DNA of 64,000 nt from Aplectana chamaeleonis (lineage: Eukaryota; Nematoda; Chromadorea; Rhabditida; Cosmocercidae): positions 1 through 64,000 of the forward strand of contig JAPDOI010001159.1 of NCBI GenBank assembly GCA_029168955.1, written 5' to 3'. Below the pieces are notes generated by a model. It was not told the origin of the DNA, ran no database searches, and saw nothing but the letters and a program-made list of their open reading frames with translations. Position 1 is the stretch's first letter. The number at the start of each line of letters is the position of its first letter. The translations under genes were made by a program, and so were the position numbers. This document shows positions 34,223 to 44,545 of this stretch, in pieces.

Positions 34223-34566
34223 ACCCAGAAAAGTCAATTTTTCGAATAATTCGTTTATTCGAATATTCGGCCGAATAAACGAATAATTTCAGAAAAATAG
34301 GAAGCAGAGTCTCCGGCACATGTTCATTTCTGCGGTCTAGAGGTGAAATGTCTCCAATCAAACTGGTAGAAAGTTCGAATATAATCAGAATACTCCAATA
34401 TTCAACATGAGATAGTCAGAAACCTAATGGTGGAGTACCTCGCTTGGCACCGAATTTGTGGGCAGACGTAATAGATACTGTTTCCATCTGATGAAGTAGG
34501 TCCGGAACAGACTCGAGCGATGTTCCAGAAACGGCGACCGTACATTGCTAGAGTATTATGTAACAC

Positions 34567-35049
34567 TTAAAGCCACAGTCCAAGCTCAAAATCGATTTTT
34601 CGTATTTCAACCTATCTTGGAGAAAATTTCACGCTGATCACAATGGTGTCTCCAGAATCGCTCAGAACTTACTACGAACTGAGTTACGGCTCCCCAAAAA
34701 TATTAAATTTGAACGGGTAGAAGTTCGCGGACAAGTTGTCTCGAGCCTGTATTTTCTCGTTATTCGCAGTCATCATTCTGAACAAGGTCACAATATAAAG
34801 CCAGACCGAAAACAAAAGGAAGAACATAGATTTTGAACATAACCATTCGCGCGCCTCTTCCCAATTGAGCTCGGAAACCTGCCAGTGGGCGTTGCCCATT
34901 GTTTTCTTTCAAGGGGGCGTGTCCGACGTTTTCCTAGCTTTTTCTGGCTTATTTGAGCAAACTGAGATTTCGCGCTTGGCAGGGTTGCTATAGGCGGCGA
35001 CCGGATCAAAATATCAAAAATTACCTCCGAGGCTGGACTGGGCCTTTAA
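34567..35049. mobile_element. TTAA-flanked MITE, CACAGTCCAAGC ends
   Basis: TTAAAGCCACAGTCCAAGCT and its inverse GAGGCTGGACTGGGCCTTTAA flank 483 bp with TTAA edges. The interior shares CCTATCTTGGAGAAAAT and GTTGTC-GAGCCTGTATTT with the 16736 and 18467 elements. A solo end lies at 59650. Confidence 0.75.
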
Positions 35050-35150
35050 TTGCCATGACTTCAGGTCAATCGCAGCAGTTTTGAGCTAGTTCTTATTCAA
35101 CATTCACCTTACATTTTGCGGTCGAGATGTGGAATGGCTCCATCCAAAGT

Positions 35151-35342
35151 GGGTGCTATCTTAGCGGTGGAGGGGCGCTATGTCTGAATGCATTTGGCCG
35201 GCACATTTTACCGTGCCGCACTAAATTTGGACATCACCCGGGGTTTCCCTTCTCTGCCAAAATCAGCAATGCAGCACGGAAAAATGGGCGTGGCCAGGTG
35301 CGATACAACAGTGCCCCCCCCCCTGCTAAGATAGCACTCCAA
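35151..35342. mobile_element. MITE (GTGCTATCTTAGC ends)
   Basis: GGGTGCTATCTTAGCGG and CTGCTAAGATAGCACTCC are inverted 190 bp apart, next to G- and C-rich runs. Confidence 0.65.
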
Positions 35343-35420
35343 ACTGATAGGAAATTCGGACCAGTAATGTTGAAAAAAAACGGCTTGGAACAAGCACAGA
35401 AGAGCCCTAGACGGCTCTAA

Positions 35421-35654
35421 ACTTGAGCGTTCCGCTCACGCAACGCCCACTCCTTTCAATCGCCTCTGATCCGTATATAATTGGAAAACCCATTTTAAGG
35501 AAACACCTGACATTCAGGAGGCTATAGTCCACTCTACTTAACTAAACTTACCCCATTTGATGATCGATTACCTTCTCAAACAGTTATTTTAAGTTGGACA
35601 ACTTTATCGGTAGCCGTTGAGGGAGTGGGCGTTGAGTGAGCGGAACACTCAAAT
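35421..35654. mobile_element. MITE (TTGAGCGTTCCGCTCA ends)
   Basis: Inverted ends of about 37 bp: TTGAGCGTTCCGCTCACGCA / TGAGTGAGCGGAACACTCAA, both followed inward by GCCCACTCC. A solo TTAA-family end lies downstream at 35765-35784. Confidence 0.75.
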
Positions 35655-36589
35655 TAGTGCCGTATAGGGCTCGTTCGTGCTTGTTTTTGACCGTTTTTTC
35701 AACGATTCTGGTTGAATGGTATTCGAAACTCCTCATTTCCAGTGAAAACTCGGAGACTGATTTTATCGTGGACACTGCCTTTAAATACGTGTTACAACGT
35801 ATTGCAAAGCAGATGGTACAGAATTCAGTTGAGATGAAGCGCCAAGATATTGATGGTGGGGCTATGAGGCAATTCTGCCACAGAGGTACGAGAGGCTCTC
35901 GACGATGGAGCGAACTGCGCGTCAGGTTATTTATACTCTGACGGCATAGCCGCGCGGTGCGGGCGCGACTTTTGGCTCTGAGGAGTAGTACAGTGTTCAA
36001 ACCAGCAGCTATCCCACAATCAGTGTCAACAAATGCACACTAGGGAAGGAAAAGTTTACTCGGACTGCATCTACGTACTCCTTCCCAAGACATACATATT
36101 TAGCTTCTTACAGGGTAATCGAGCTTCTATTGTGTGAGGGTAGGAAGGTTAGAGGAACATTTTCCATCCCTTCGCACACATAATCTGCCTTTCTTGGGCA
36201 TTCATAATTCTTAGTCTGACCAACTGTAAGGTTTCGAAAATTCAACGAAAGAAGAATAGATCACTTAAAATTTTTACAAGAAAAAGTTCAAAGTTGTGAA
36301 CATTTTCGTAAAGTGTACGCTGAACACTCTTAATTGATTTTTGAACATTTTCTGTTTTCTGCCCATCCCATTTTCGGAGTTTTTATATCTCTTTTCTGTT
36401 TTCTGTCAATTTAGATTTTCCGTTTTCTGTTTCTAAAAATATTATTTCTGTACATCCCTGACTGGCATAGCTTTGGGCTATATAATATGTACTATACAAA
36501 TACGGGCAAGAAAGTTGGTAGTGCCGCTAACGGGGCTCGATTATGCGTACTCAGTCCGTACTTCTTATTCGAATACTCGCGATTTTGGC

Positions 36590-36905
36590 CGGATATTCGA
36601 ATTATTCGCATTCGAATCACTCGAATAATTCGATTATTCAGAAAAGTCAAATTTTCGAATAACTCGTTTTTTCGATTATTCGAAAAGTCAAATTTTCGAA
36701 TAACTCGTGTATTCGAATATTCGGAGAAGTCAATTTTTCGAATAATTCGTTTATTCGGATATTCGGAGAAGTCATATTTTTAAATAATTCGTTTATTCGG
36801 GTATTCGGAGAAGTCAATTTTTCGAATAATTCGTTTATTCGAAAATCCGAACGAGTCAATTTTTCGAATTATTCGTTTATTCGAATATTCGAAAATTTTT
36901 ATTCG
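36590..36905 (+). repeat. AT-rich 42-bp tandem array (family C), about 7 units
   Basis: The units GAGAAGTCAATTTTTCGAAT then AATTCGTTTATTCGGATATT CG measure exactly 42 bp in at least four consecutive copies. Flanking units are degenerate. Half-units also occur at 33975-34045 and 34225-34290. Confidence 0.85.
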
Positions 36906-37281
36906 TTTGATATACTCTACCGACTATGAGTGAACAATGTGTCACATCGATTGAGACGGTCACCGACGGCACAGGTGGGCTCAGTCCGGCCACAACGGGT
37001 GGATTTTTCACATCCGCTTCGCATGCTGTAGATACTTATCGAGCGAGCAGAGCGAAACCGCGAACTCCACAAAAATTTATGTCCGACCGAGATCGAAATC
37101 TGCTATGCGGTTTAACGAGCAGCTGTATGAACGGTGACATTTTCATCAACTCGAGTTAAAGATCGTTGCGCGAGGTAACGCACAACGAAGTGCTGGCCAA
37201 GGTTCCGAGACAGACAAAGATTGCACCGGGTGATCACCCAAAATTGTCACAATATCAGCGATTCACAGCAAGAATTATACG

Positions 37282-37876
37282 TTAAGCAGCATCACTGGCA
37301 ATTCTATCCATTATCGTACATATCCATTCTATGGGAATCCGCTGCCTGTTGATTATGCTTTTTGTGTCAGTTGTGTCCAAAACAGCGATATTGTGAGACT
37401 CGAAGGTTTTAGTCGTCTCCAATATATTTTCTCTCGAGAAGCCCTTGCTAAAAACATCAGAATTAAATGCCGAACTATGAAAGAGGGTCCTATCTTCGAA
37501 AACCTGCCTGCAGTCACGATCAACAGCAGTAAGAAATCCAAGTCGACAGGCGTCAATCGCAGTAAACCGGACGCAAATATCGTATGCGAGGCCACAACAA
37601 AGCACGGCATTGATATCGGCTGACCTCAGCAGATTCTCCAACTCATGTCTGAACCGAATATTATTCTAATAGCCTTTGTGAAAACAGTTTTACATATAAT
37701 GAGGTTACACAATTGAAAACATACAGCTTTTTGCCACTGTTATCGCTGAACGCCGAGTATGAATCGACAAGAACGTTGACGCCTTTCTTGATGAATTTCG
37801 CATCGTCTGGTACCCTGATGTCCGAATGCAATTCAGCTCCCCAGGAACCTTGAACGCAATGAGTAGGATAGAGTAC
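37282..37876 (-). CDS. pnc-1: pnc-1-like exons 6-8
   Basis: Exon 37876-37725 carries HCVQGSWGAELH and KKGVNVLVDSYSAF. Exon 37648-37504 carries CCGLAYDICVRFTAIDACRL. A 60-nt stretch (37503-37444, GTTTTC to CAAG) is read here as an intron, because splicing joins DCRQ to GFSRENI as in the family. It is a multiple of three and free of stops, so retention would only add 20 residues. The last exon ends at TAA near 37282 after SHNIAVL and a 28-residue tail. Confidence 0.85.
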
Positions 37877-39476
37877 CTGAATTGGAAGACATATTTCAAA
37901 ACCTTTTTTGGGCCTTTTTTAGAGTCCAATCGCGGCGCGACGCGATCACGTTGACAGAACCCATATCGATCGGGTCGCGAAGCGGCGTGGCTTCGCGTTC
38001 CCTTCAAGCGTCGTTAACACTTCCACCGTCGAGCTGCAGAGCAAAGTGCAATCCCAATCAGGTACTGATCACACGACGCGGCACGATCCATATTATGGGG
38101 ATTCGCTTCGCCGCGCCGCTCGGCGGTGGAACTAAAAACGCTGCCTAAGGCTTCGCTTGTACTTCTGCCGCCGAGCGGCGAGGAGGGATGCGATTTCTGG
38201 CACGATCGGACTCTAAACCCCCCCCCTTCCCCCTTACCCCATAGTCATACTTCGGCGTTTTGCTGCCGCGGGCTTCAGTGGCAGGTTTGTTATTGGTCAA
38301 ATTCGGAAGCTCACCAATAGCAGACAGGCAGCAAAAACAGGCTACAGCGAAACGCCAAAGCATAACCAGAGCCTTACAAGTTAGAGTTATGCTCTCACCT
38401 GTTCGGTTTCAGGAATCTCGTAGTGAACTCGATCAAAAGCCTTCGGCTCTCTCACACGGTATCTGTGTTTGAACTTCCGATCGGGATCAGAGGCGGAGTC
38501 GATAAAGGAAATGTGATTAGTCGGATGCCAGTCCTGAAAACGTAAAAAAGATGCTTTATACGGCATCATTTTACACCTGCGTGTTTTCATACCAACGTGA
38601 AAACGATCATGTCCAATGCTTTTTCTGATGTCAAGGAGTTTAGCAGAGGAACGGCTTCCAGCGGGTCCTCGCCAGCACTTCCTGCCTGAAATGGGCTAAG
38701 AATAGGGAGAATTCTGAAAGGCTACCATCTGAGATAAAAACTGGGGCAATCTCAAAAAGCTCCACATTTTTACTTCTTCGCTAGCGAACGATTCTGGTAG
38801 CTGGCTTGCTTCTTCAAGCAAAAACATTTAAGTATTACCCGAGGCTGGCGCGGGCGGTCTAAATCTCACCGGCGGCTAAGCGGCTGTGCTCTTCTTTCGG
38901 CTTGAATGGATAAGCGGGCCGTCGCACGCGACTGCCGCGCCAGCTGTGGGTGAGATTTAAATGTTTTCTCTTGAGGAAGCAAGCCACTGACCCAATTATA
39001 AACCGTTTGCGAGGCACGCTGCTCTGAATAACCCTTTGACACAAAAGCAGCGATGAAAAGGTGCTCACAGCAACTGTGTGCTTCTAAAAATAAAATAAAA
39101 TACAGAGCTCTTTGAAATGTTCCAGTCTTCGTTCCAGTCTTCATAGTCCCCAAATATATTCTGGTCTAGTGAGTGGAGAAGGCTGCGGAGGTAGATCGCC
39201 GCACGGGATCGGAGCCCTGTAGGCCGGTGGTGTCGCAAATGTCGGATAGCCAGGCGCAACGATCCACTAGCTCCATTCACTAGACTACAACTGATGAGGA
39301 TACATGTCGTCGTTCTCTAGAGTTCAACCCCGGATTCGGCGCGGGCAGCCGCGCCGAATTCGGGGTTGCGCGTGTCGAACGTGGGAGGGAGGGTGGCGCG
39401 GCCATAGAAAAAACGATCGATATGGGGCACAGTTTCAATTTTCCTTTGCCAGCAGTCTTTCCTCATCTTTCCTTTC

Positions 39477-39514
<38 letters not shown>

Positions 39515-42500
39515 TAGTTGTGTGTGTATAGGTATTATAGCGGCGTCGGCCAGCTGACGCCGGCCTCTGCCGCTGGGGTCCGGCTTCGCCGGCATCTTAA
39601 GGATAATCGACATCCGCTGATTCTATGTGAGTTGGGTTTTAGAAGTTCTCACGCTTTCCGGCTATCGCCGCCCTCTGCTGCTGGAGTCCGGTTGCGCCGG
39701 CCCATGAGCTGGTTTCGACGACAACGCTCGAGCAATCAGAAAATACTAAGCATTTCAAAGCTTGCAAACCTTGCTAACCTACTTTCTTATGCAGTTGCAC
39801 ACCGACCCTTCTCTGGTTTTAAGAGGTCCTAAAATGGTAGCTCATTTATATCCATTTCTGACATGATAAAGACAGCCGCTGTTTCAGATTTAGTAAAGGC
39901 CTCGATGACCAACCGAGACCCTGCTACCTTTATTGCCAAATGAAGTATAATGATGTTTGTGTTTTCTGGATGCATATTTTGATTAACTCACATTTCCATC
40001 GTATATAAACCCGATTTAGAAAGGTTGGTGCATATAAACAGCTAAGCAGTTGAAATGAGTGGTTAAGGGGGAGGGGACTTGAAGAAAAGTGTGGTATACA
40101 CTCTCTTATAGACGCACAAAACGACTTTGAAGTTCTGCTCTCACCTACATCGGTTCCGCACACTTTCTACGGTGTCCAGCGCACTCCCACTTGGATCCCG
40201 CATACTCCCTATGGCGTCTGGCGCACTCCCACTTGGGTCCCACACACTTTACACGGCGTCCGGCTCACTCCCACTTCGGTCCCGCACACTTCCTACGACG
40301 TCCGGCGCACTCGCATTTGGGTCCCACACACTTCCTGCGGCGTCCTGCGCATTCCCACTTGAGTCCCGCAAACTTTCTACGGCGTCCTGCGCACTCCCAA
40401 TTGGGTCCCGCACACATTCTACGTCGTCGGCCGCACTCTACCTTGGGTACCGCACACTTTTTGTGGCGTCCTGCGCACTCCCACTTGTGTCCCGCACACT
40501 TTCTACGGCGTCCGGCGCACTCTACCTTGGGTCACGCACACTATCTACGGCGTCCGGCGCACTTCCACTTGGGTCCCGCACACTTTCTTCGGCGTCCGGC
40601 GCACTCGCATTTGGGTCCCGCATACTTACTCTGGCGTCCGGCGCACTCTACCTTGGGTCACGCACACTTTTTACGGCGTTCTGCGCACTCGAAAATTGGG
40701 TCCCGCACATTTTCTATGGCGTCCTGAGCGCTCCCAGTTGGGTCCCGCCCACTTTCTTCGGCGTTTGGCGCACTCGCATTTGGATCCCACACATTTTCTA
40801 CGGCGTCCTGCGCACTTCCACTTGGGTCCCGCCCACCTCCTACGGCGTCCGGCGCACTCTACCTGGGTCTCGCACACCTTCTACGGCGTTCTGCGCACTT
40901 CCACTTGGATCACGCATACTCCCTACGGCGTTTGGCGCACTCCTACGTGTATCCCGCATACTCCCTACGGCGTCTGGCGCACTGCCACTTGGGTCCCACA
41001 CACTTTCCTCGGCGTCTTGCGCACTCCCACTTGGGTCCCGCACACTTTCTACGGCGTCCTACGCACTTCCACTTGGGTCCCGCGCACTTTCTTCGGCGTC
41101 CTGCGCACTCCCACTTGGGTCCCGCACACTTTCTACGGCGTCCCGCGCACTCTACCTTGGGTCCCGCACACTTTCTACGGCGTCCGGCACACTCTACCTT
41201 GAGTTCCGCACACTTTCTACGGCGTCCTACGCCCTTCCACTTTGGTTCCGCGCACTTTCTATGGCGTCCGGCGCACTCTACCTTGGGTCCCGCACACCTT
41301 CTACGTCGTCCGGCGCACTCTACCTTGGGTACCATACACTTTCTACGGCGTCCGGCGCACTCTACCTTGGGTCCCGCACACTTTCTACGGCGTCCTGCGC
41401 ACTTCCACTTGGGTCCCGCACACTTTCTTCGGCGTCCTGTGCACTCCCACTTGGGTACCGCACACTTTCTACGGCGTCCTACGCACTTCCACTTGGATCC
41501 CACACACTTTCTACGGCGTTCTGCGCGCTCTTGAGCCTATACCCGTAAGGTCGCCCGTCTTGAAAGTCAAGCCGAATAAACGGTCAAACAAACACACAGA
41601 GAAACGCACACATACATACACACACACACACGCACACACAAATTTACCAAAAAATATATAGTAGGATGTATGTGTGCGTTTCTCTGTGTGTTTGTTTGAC
41701 CGTTTATTCGGCTTGACTTTCAAGACGGGCGACCTTACGGGTACGGGCTCGAGAGCGCGCAGAACGCCGTAGAAAGTGTGTGGGATCCAAGTGGAAGTGC
41801 GCCGGACGACGTAGAAAGTGTGCGGGACCCAAGGTAGAGTGCGCCGGACGCCATATAAAGTTTGCGGGACCAAAGTGGAAGTGCGTAGAACGCCGTAGAA
41901 AGTGTGCGGGACCCAAGTGGGAGTGCGCAGGACGTCGTAGGGAGTATGCGGGATCCAAGGTAGAGTGCGCCGGACGCCAGATTAAGTATGTGATACCCAA
42001 ACGCGAGCGCACCGGACGCCATAGAAAATGTGCGGGACCCAAGTAGGAGTGCGCAGAACGCCGTAGAATGTGTGCGGGACCCAAGGTAGAGGGCGCCGGA
42101 CGCCGTAGAAAAGTGTGCGGGACCTAAGTGGGAGTGCGCGGGACGTCATAAGAAAGTGTGCGATGCGCGGGACGCCGTAGGAAGTGTGTGGGACCCAAAT
42201 GCGAGTGCGCCGGACGTCGTAGGAAGTGTACGGGACCAGGTAGAGTGCGCCGGACGCTGTAGAAAGTGTGTGGGACCCAAGTGGGAGTGCGCAGGACGCC
42301 GTAGACGGTGTGCGAGACCCAGGGAGAGTGCGCCGGACGGCGTAGGAAGAGGGCGGGACCCAAGTGGAAGTGCGCAGGACGCCGTAGAAAATGTGTGGGA
42401 TCCATATGCGAGTGCGCCAAACGCCGAAGAAAGTGGGCGGGACCCAACTGGGAGTGCTCAGGACGCCATAGAAAATGTGCGGGACCCAAGTAGGAGTGCG

Positions 42501-44049
42501 CAGAACGCCGTAAAAAGTGTGCGGGACCCAAGTGGAAGTGCGCCGAACGCCGTAGATAGTGTGCGGGACCCAAAGTAGAGTGCGCCGGACGCCGTAGAAA
42601 GTGTGCGGGACACAAGTGGGAGTGCGCTGGACACCGTAGAAAGTGTGCGAGACCGAAGTAGGTGAGAGCAGAACTTCAAAATCGTTTTGTGCGTCTATAA
42701 GAGAGTGTATACGACCCCTTTCTTCAAGTCCCCTCCCCCTTAACCACTCATTTCAACTGCTTAGCTGTTTATATGCACCAACCTTTCTAAATCGGGTTTG
42801 TATACGATGGAAATGTGAGTTAATTAAAATATGCATCCAGAAAACACAAACATCATTATACTTCATTTGGCAATAAAAGTAGCAGGGTGTCGGTTGGTCA
42901 TGGAGGCCTTTACTAAATCTGAAACAGCGGCTGTCTTTATCATGACAGAAATGGATATAAATGAGCTACCATTTTAGGACCTCTTAAAACCAGAGAACGG
43001 TCGGTGTGCAACTGCATAAGAAAGTAGGTTAGCAAGGTTTGCAAGGTTTGAAATGCTTAGTAACTTCTTATTGCTCGAGCGTTGTCGTCGTAACCAGCTC
43101 ATGGGCCGGGGGAACCGGACCCCAGCGACAGAGGCCGGCGATAGCCGGCCGACGCCGCTGGTCTTTTATATGTCGGTAATTTTTTTTTCAAAAATCGGAA
43201 CTATTTTTGTTTATCTTCAACTTTTCGGATCATTTTCAGTTGAGGAAGGTGTCAGTGATTTGAGAAATTGCTCTTTTTCAACTATGATTTCTGAACCTTT
43301 CTCGAACATGTCTTTCCAAGAAGAGAATGAGACGCTGCGCCATATCGATCGTTTTTTTTTCATAACGGCGCCACCCCACACGCTTTGCATGCACAACCCC
43401 GGATTCGACGCGGCTGCCCACCGTCTATAAAATCACGATAGATTCTGACGCGTTGAAAAAAATTAAGTGGATAAAGTAAGCACCTTAACTGCAAGTGAAC
43501 CGGAAATGAAGTCATTTTGAAAATCGACGGCGACTAGAGCGATTTTCATCTTGTTAATCTCCTCGTAGACCCTTCGTTGCATTGTTAACAAGACATCATT
43601 GGACAAGGGACCATCTCGAGATCGCTGAAGCAAACACTTGGGTGGAAAAGTCTTGATATATCAAGACTTGCCCCACTAGTTGAAAAAAGTTTGCTCCGAA
43701 ATTACTGCAACCATACGAACACTTCACAAGGGATTGCCCAGTTACAGCCTGGAGCATTTTTAGAGAGTTCTGCATTTCGGACTTCGCCAATAGCAGCCGG
43801 TCGTGCTGCATGGTTTCCACCTCCACACTCATGCTGTGAGGACACATGCAATGTGACCGCTGACAAATGACGAAGTTCGAAACATAGAGCTCTTCGATGT
43901 GGTTGTTTTACCTCGGCGACTCTGTGAACTGCCTCATGAATATGATGTTGATCGAGTAATATGAGCTCGTCCAAGGTGCCATCAGAAATCACTCTGTCTC
44001 TGCACATGTCGAGAGCTATAAACAAACGCTTTGCATAGTTGCAGACCAA
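37282..44049 (-). CDS. pnc-1: nicotinamidase (pnc-1-like), eight exons read, 5' end missing
   Basis: Nicotinamidase converts nicotinamide to nicotinic acid and ammonia in NAD+ salvage. Exons by eye (minus strand): 44049-43912, 43859-43746, 43624-43484, 38685-38593, 38533-38399, 37876-37725, 37648-37504, 37443-37282. They total 1080 nt (359 codons plus stop) with continuous phase and GT-AG introns. Family motifs appear in order: VDFQNDF (catalytic Asp), TLDWHPTNHISF (metal ligands), HCVQGSWGAELH (metal His), KKGVNVLVDSYSAF (catalytic Lys), CGLAYDICV (catalytic Cys). No start codon was found; the first exon opens after CGCAAG and more 5' exons are likely upstream. The 4.8 kb third intron holds a foldback element; the 38398-37877 intron holds two MITEs. 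Confidence 0.9.
37970..38190. mobile_element. GC-rich MITE in a pnc-1 intron
   Basis: Inverted GC-rich arms (AACACTTCCACCGTCGAGC at about 38022 and the CGCCGCTCGGCGGTGGAAC region at about 38116). Two further GTCGCG/CGGCG arms flank it. Related to the 33.2-33.4 kb repeats. Confidence 0.5.
38243..38390. mobile_element. MITE in a pnc-1 intron (ATAGTCATACTTCGGCG ends)
   Basis: The ends ATAGTCATACTTCGGCGTTT and AAACGCCAAAGCATAACC are inverted, with internal ATTGGTCA...CACCAATAG. Same family as the MITE split at 23.9/30.0 kb. It ends about 10 bp from the splice donor of exon 5. Confidence 0.65.
38399..38685 (-). CDS. pnc-1: pnc-1-like exons 4-5
   Basis: Exon 38685-38593 (31 codons, after CATTTCAG): GSAGEDPLEAVPLLNSL up to VFTL. 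Exon 38533-38399 (45 codons, after GTTTTCAG): DWHPTNHISFIDSASDPDR, then a charged stretch ending EQ before GTGAGA. DWHPTNH supplies the Asp and His metal ligands of the isochorismatase/nicotinamidase fold. The 59-nt intron between them has donor GTATGA. Confidence 0.9.
38795..38998. mobile_element. MITE in the large pnc-1 intron
   Basis: GGTAGCTGGCTTGCTTCTTC and its inverse GAAGCAAGCCACTGACC bracket GC-rich inner arms and AAATCTCACC / GGTGAGATTT. It resembles the 57567-57756 MITE. Confidence 0.65.
39482..39512. repeat. (TA)n microsatellite
   Basis: About 15 TA dinucleotides in the left outer arm of the foldback element. The right arm lacks them, so this is an arm-specific expansion. Confidence 0.95.
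40145..41527 (+). repeat. 42-bp repeat family B, left arm array, about 33 units
   Basis: The unit is CGCACTCTACCTTGGGTCCC then GCACACTTTCTACGGCGTCC GG, 42 bp, with variants such as CCCACTTGGG. Frames are open on both strands because 42 is divisible by three: one forward frame repeats a 14-residue ALPLGSRTLSTAS-like unit for 473 codons. I regard these as non-genic. Confidence 0.9.
41545..41740. repeat. centre of the foldback palindrome
   Basis: AAGTCAAGCCGAATAAACGG (left) and CCGTTTATTCGGCTTGACTT (right) pair around a CACACA-rich loop near 41610-41660. Stem match is nearly perfect over about 70 bp. Confidence 0.85.
41758..42660 (-). repeat. 42-bp repeat family B, right arm array, about 21 units
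   Basis: The complement of the left array with units GTGCGCCGGACGCCGTAGAA then AGTGTGCGGGACCCAAGTGG (+GA). It is about 480 bp shorter than the left array, so the arms have changed independently. Confidence 0.9.
43484..44049 (-). CDS. pnc-1: pnc-1-like exons 1-3 (as read)
   Basis: Exon 44049-43912 (46 codons, ends HRVAE before GTAAAA). Intron 52 nt ending TTTGTCAG. Exon 43859-43746 (38 codons, Met- and Leu-rich, possibly helical, before GTAACT). Intron 121 nt ending TTGCTTCAG. Exon 43624-43484 (47 codons) carrying KIALVAVDFQNDFISGSLAV, the N-terminal strand and catalytic Asp of the nicotinamidase domain, before GTGCTT. The first two exons precede the catalytic domain; their function is not recognised. 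Confidence 0.85.
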
Positions 44050-44204
44050 CTTGCGCAGTTAGATACATCATTGAAACGTCGATAGATGTACGGCAAACAA
44101 GTTTCTAAGTTTAGGAAATGATGAAGTGACAGCATTCATAATACTCAAAGAACACATGCTCTCTAGTGGACCTTATTCCATAAGTGGCTAATCGCCGTCA
44201 GTTA

Positions 44205-44430
44205 CCATGTACTTAACTTCAGAAGGAATTGCCTGTAATCTACCGTAAATTCACCGCGAACCTGGATATTGGCAAGAATTTCACGAGCCGGGAAGTTGTC
44301 GCGAAAATCAAAATTCAACGGGAGTCTATAGAGAGGTGTCTGCCGTGAGTTCACCGCGAAAATGCAGGGGGAAATACCGCTAAAACGAAAATAGTCCACC
44401 AAAGGAAGTCTGCCGCGATTTACAGGTAAA
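44205..44430. repeat. dispersed repeat with ACCGCGAACCTGGAT phrase, copy 1
   Basis: Contains AATTGCCTGTAATCTACCGT and TTCACCGCGAACCTGGAT, an inverted match to 63835-64000. Similar phrases (TTCACC, GCGGCAAATT) occur near 2990-3090. Confidence 0.6.
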
Positions 44431-44545
44431 ATAATGCAAAATCCTCGCGAATCTCTTTACCATGAATGCAACGATGGCGCCCTAGTGAAGCACCAAGCAT
44501 GGCTCAGTCGATAACGCTTCAGAATATGAGGCGATGGACTAGCAA

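Larger units (their letters stand above)
39322..43425. mobile_element. 4.1 kb foldback element inside a pnc-1 intron
   Basis: Two arms of about 2 kb are inverted copies. The left (39322-41560) and right (41712-43425) share, from outside in: an AACCCCGGATTCG end block, CGATCGATATGG, CCCATGAGCTGG, CTCGAGC, a 400-bp single-copy block containing GACAGCCGCTGTTTCAGATT, then the 42-bp family B tandem repeats (about 33 units left, about 21 right). The spacer is about 150 bp, partly CA-rich. This matches the architecture of foldback elements such as Drosophila FB or Galileo. No transposase seen. Assembly error is possible for such a palindrome. Confidence 0.8.

Noticed and set aside
39338..39510. Short frame ending in an Ile/Tyr run (IYIYIYI)
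   Set aside because: The run is the (TA)n microsatellite translated; no other support.
40127..42679. A 473-codon frame and several 130-210 codon frames of Ala/Leu/Ser repeats
   Set aside because: Frames are open on both strands of the family B tandem repeat and mirrored in the oppos­ing arm; they are a product of period 42.
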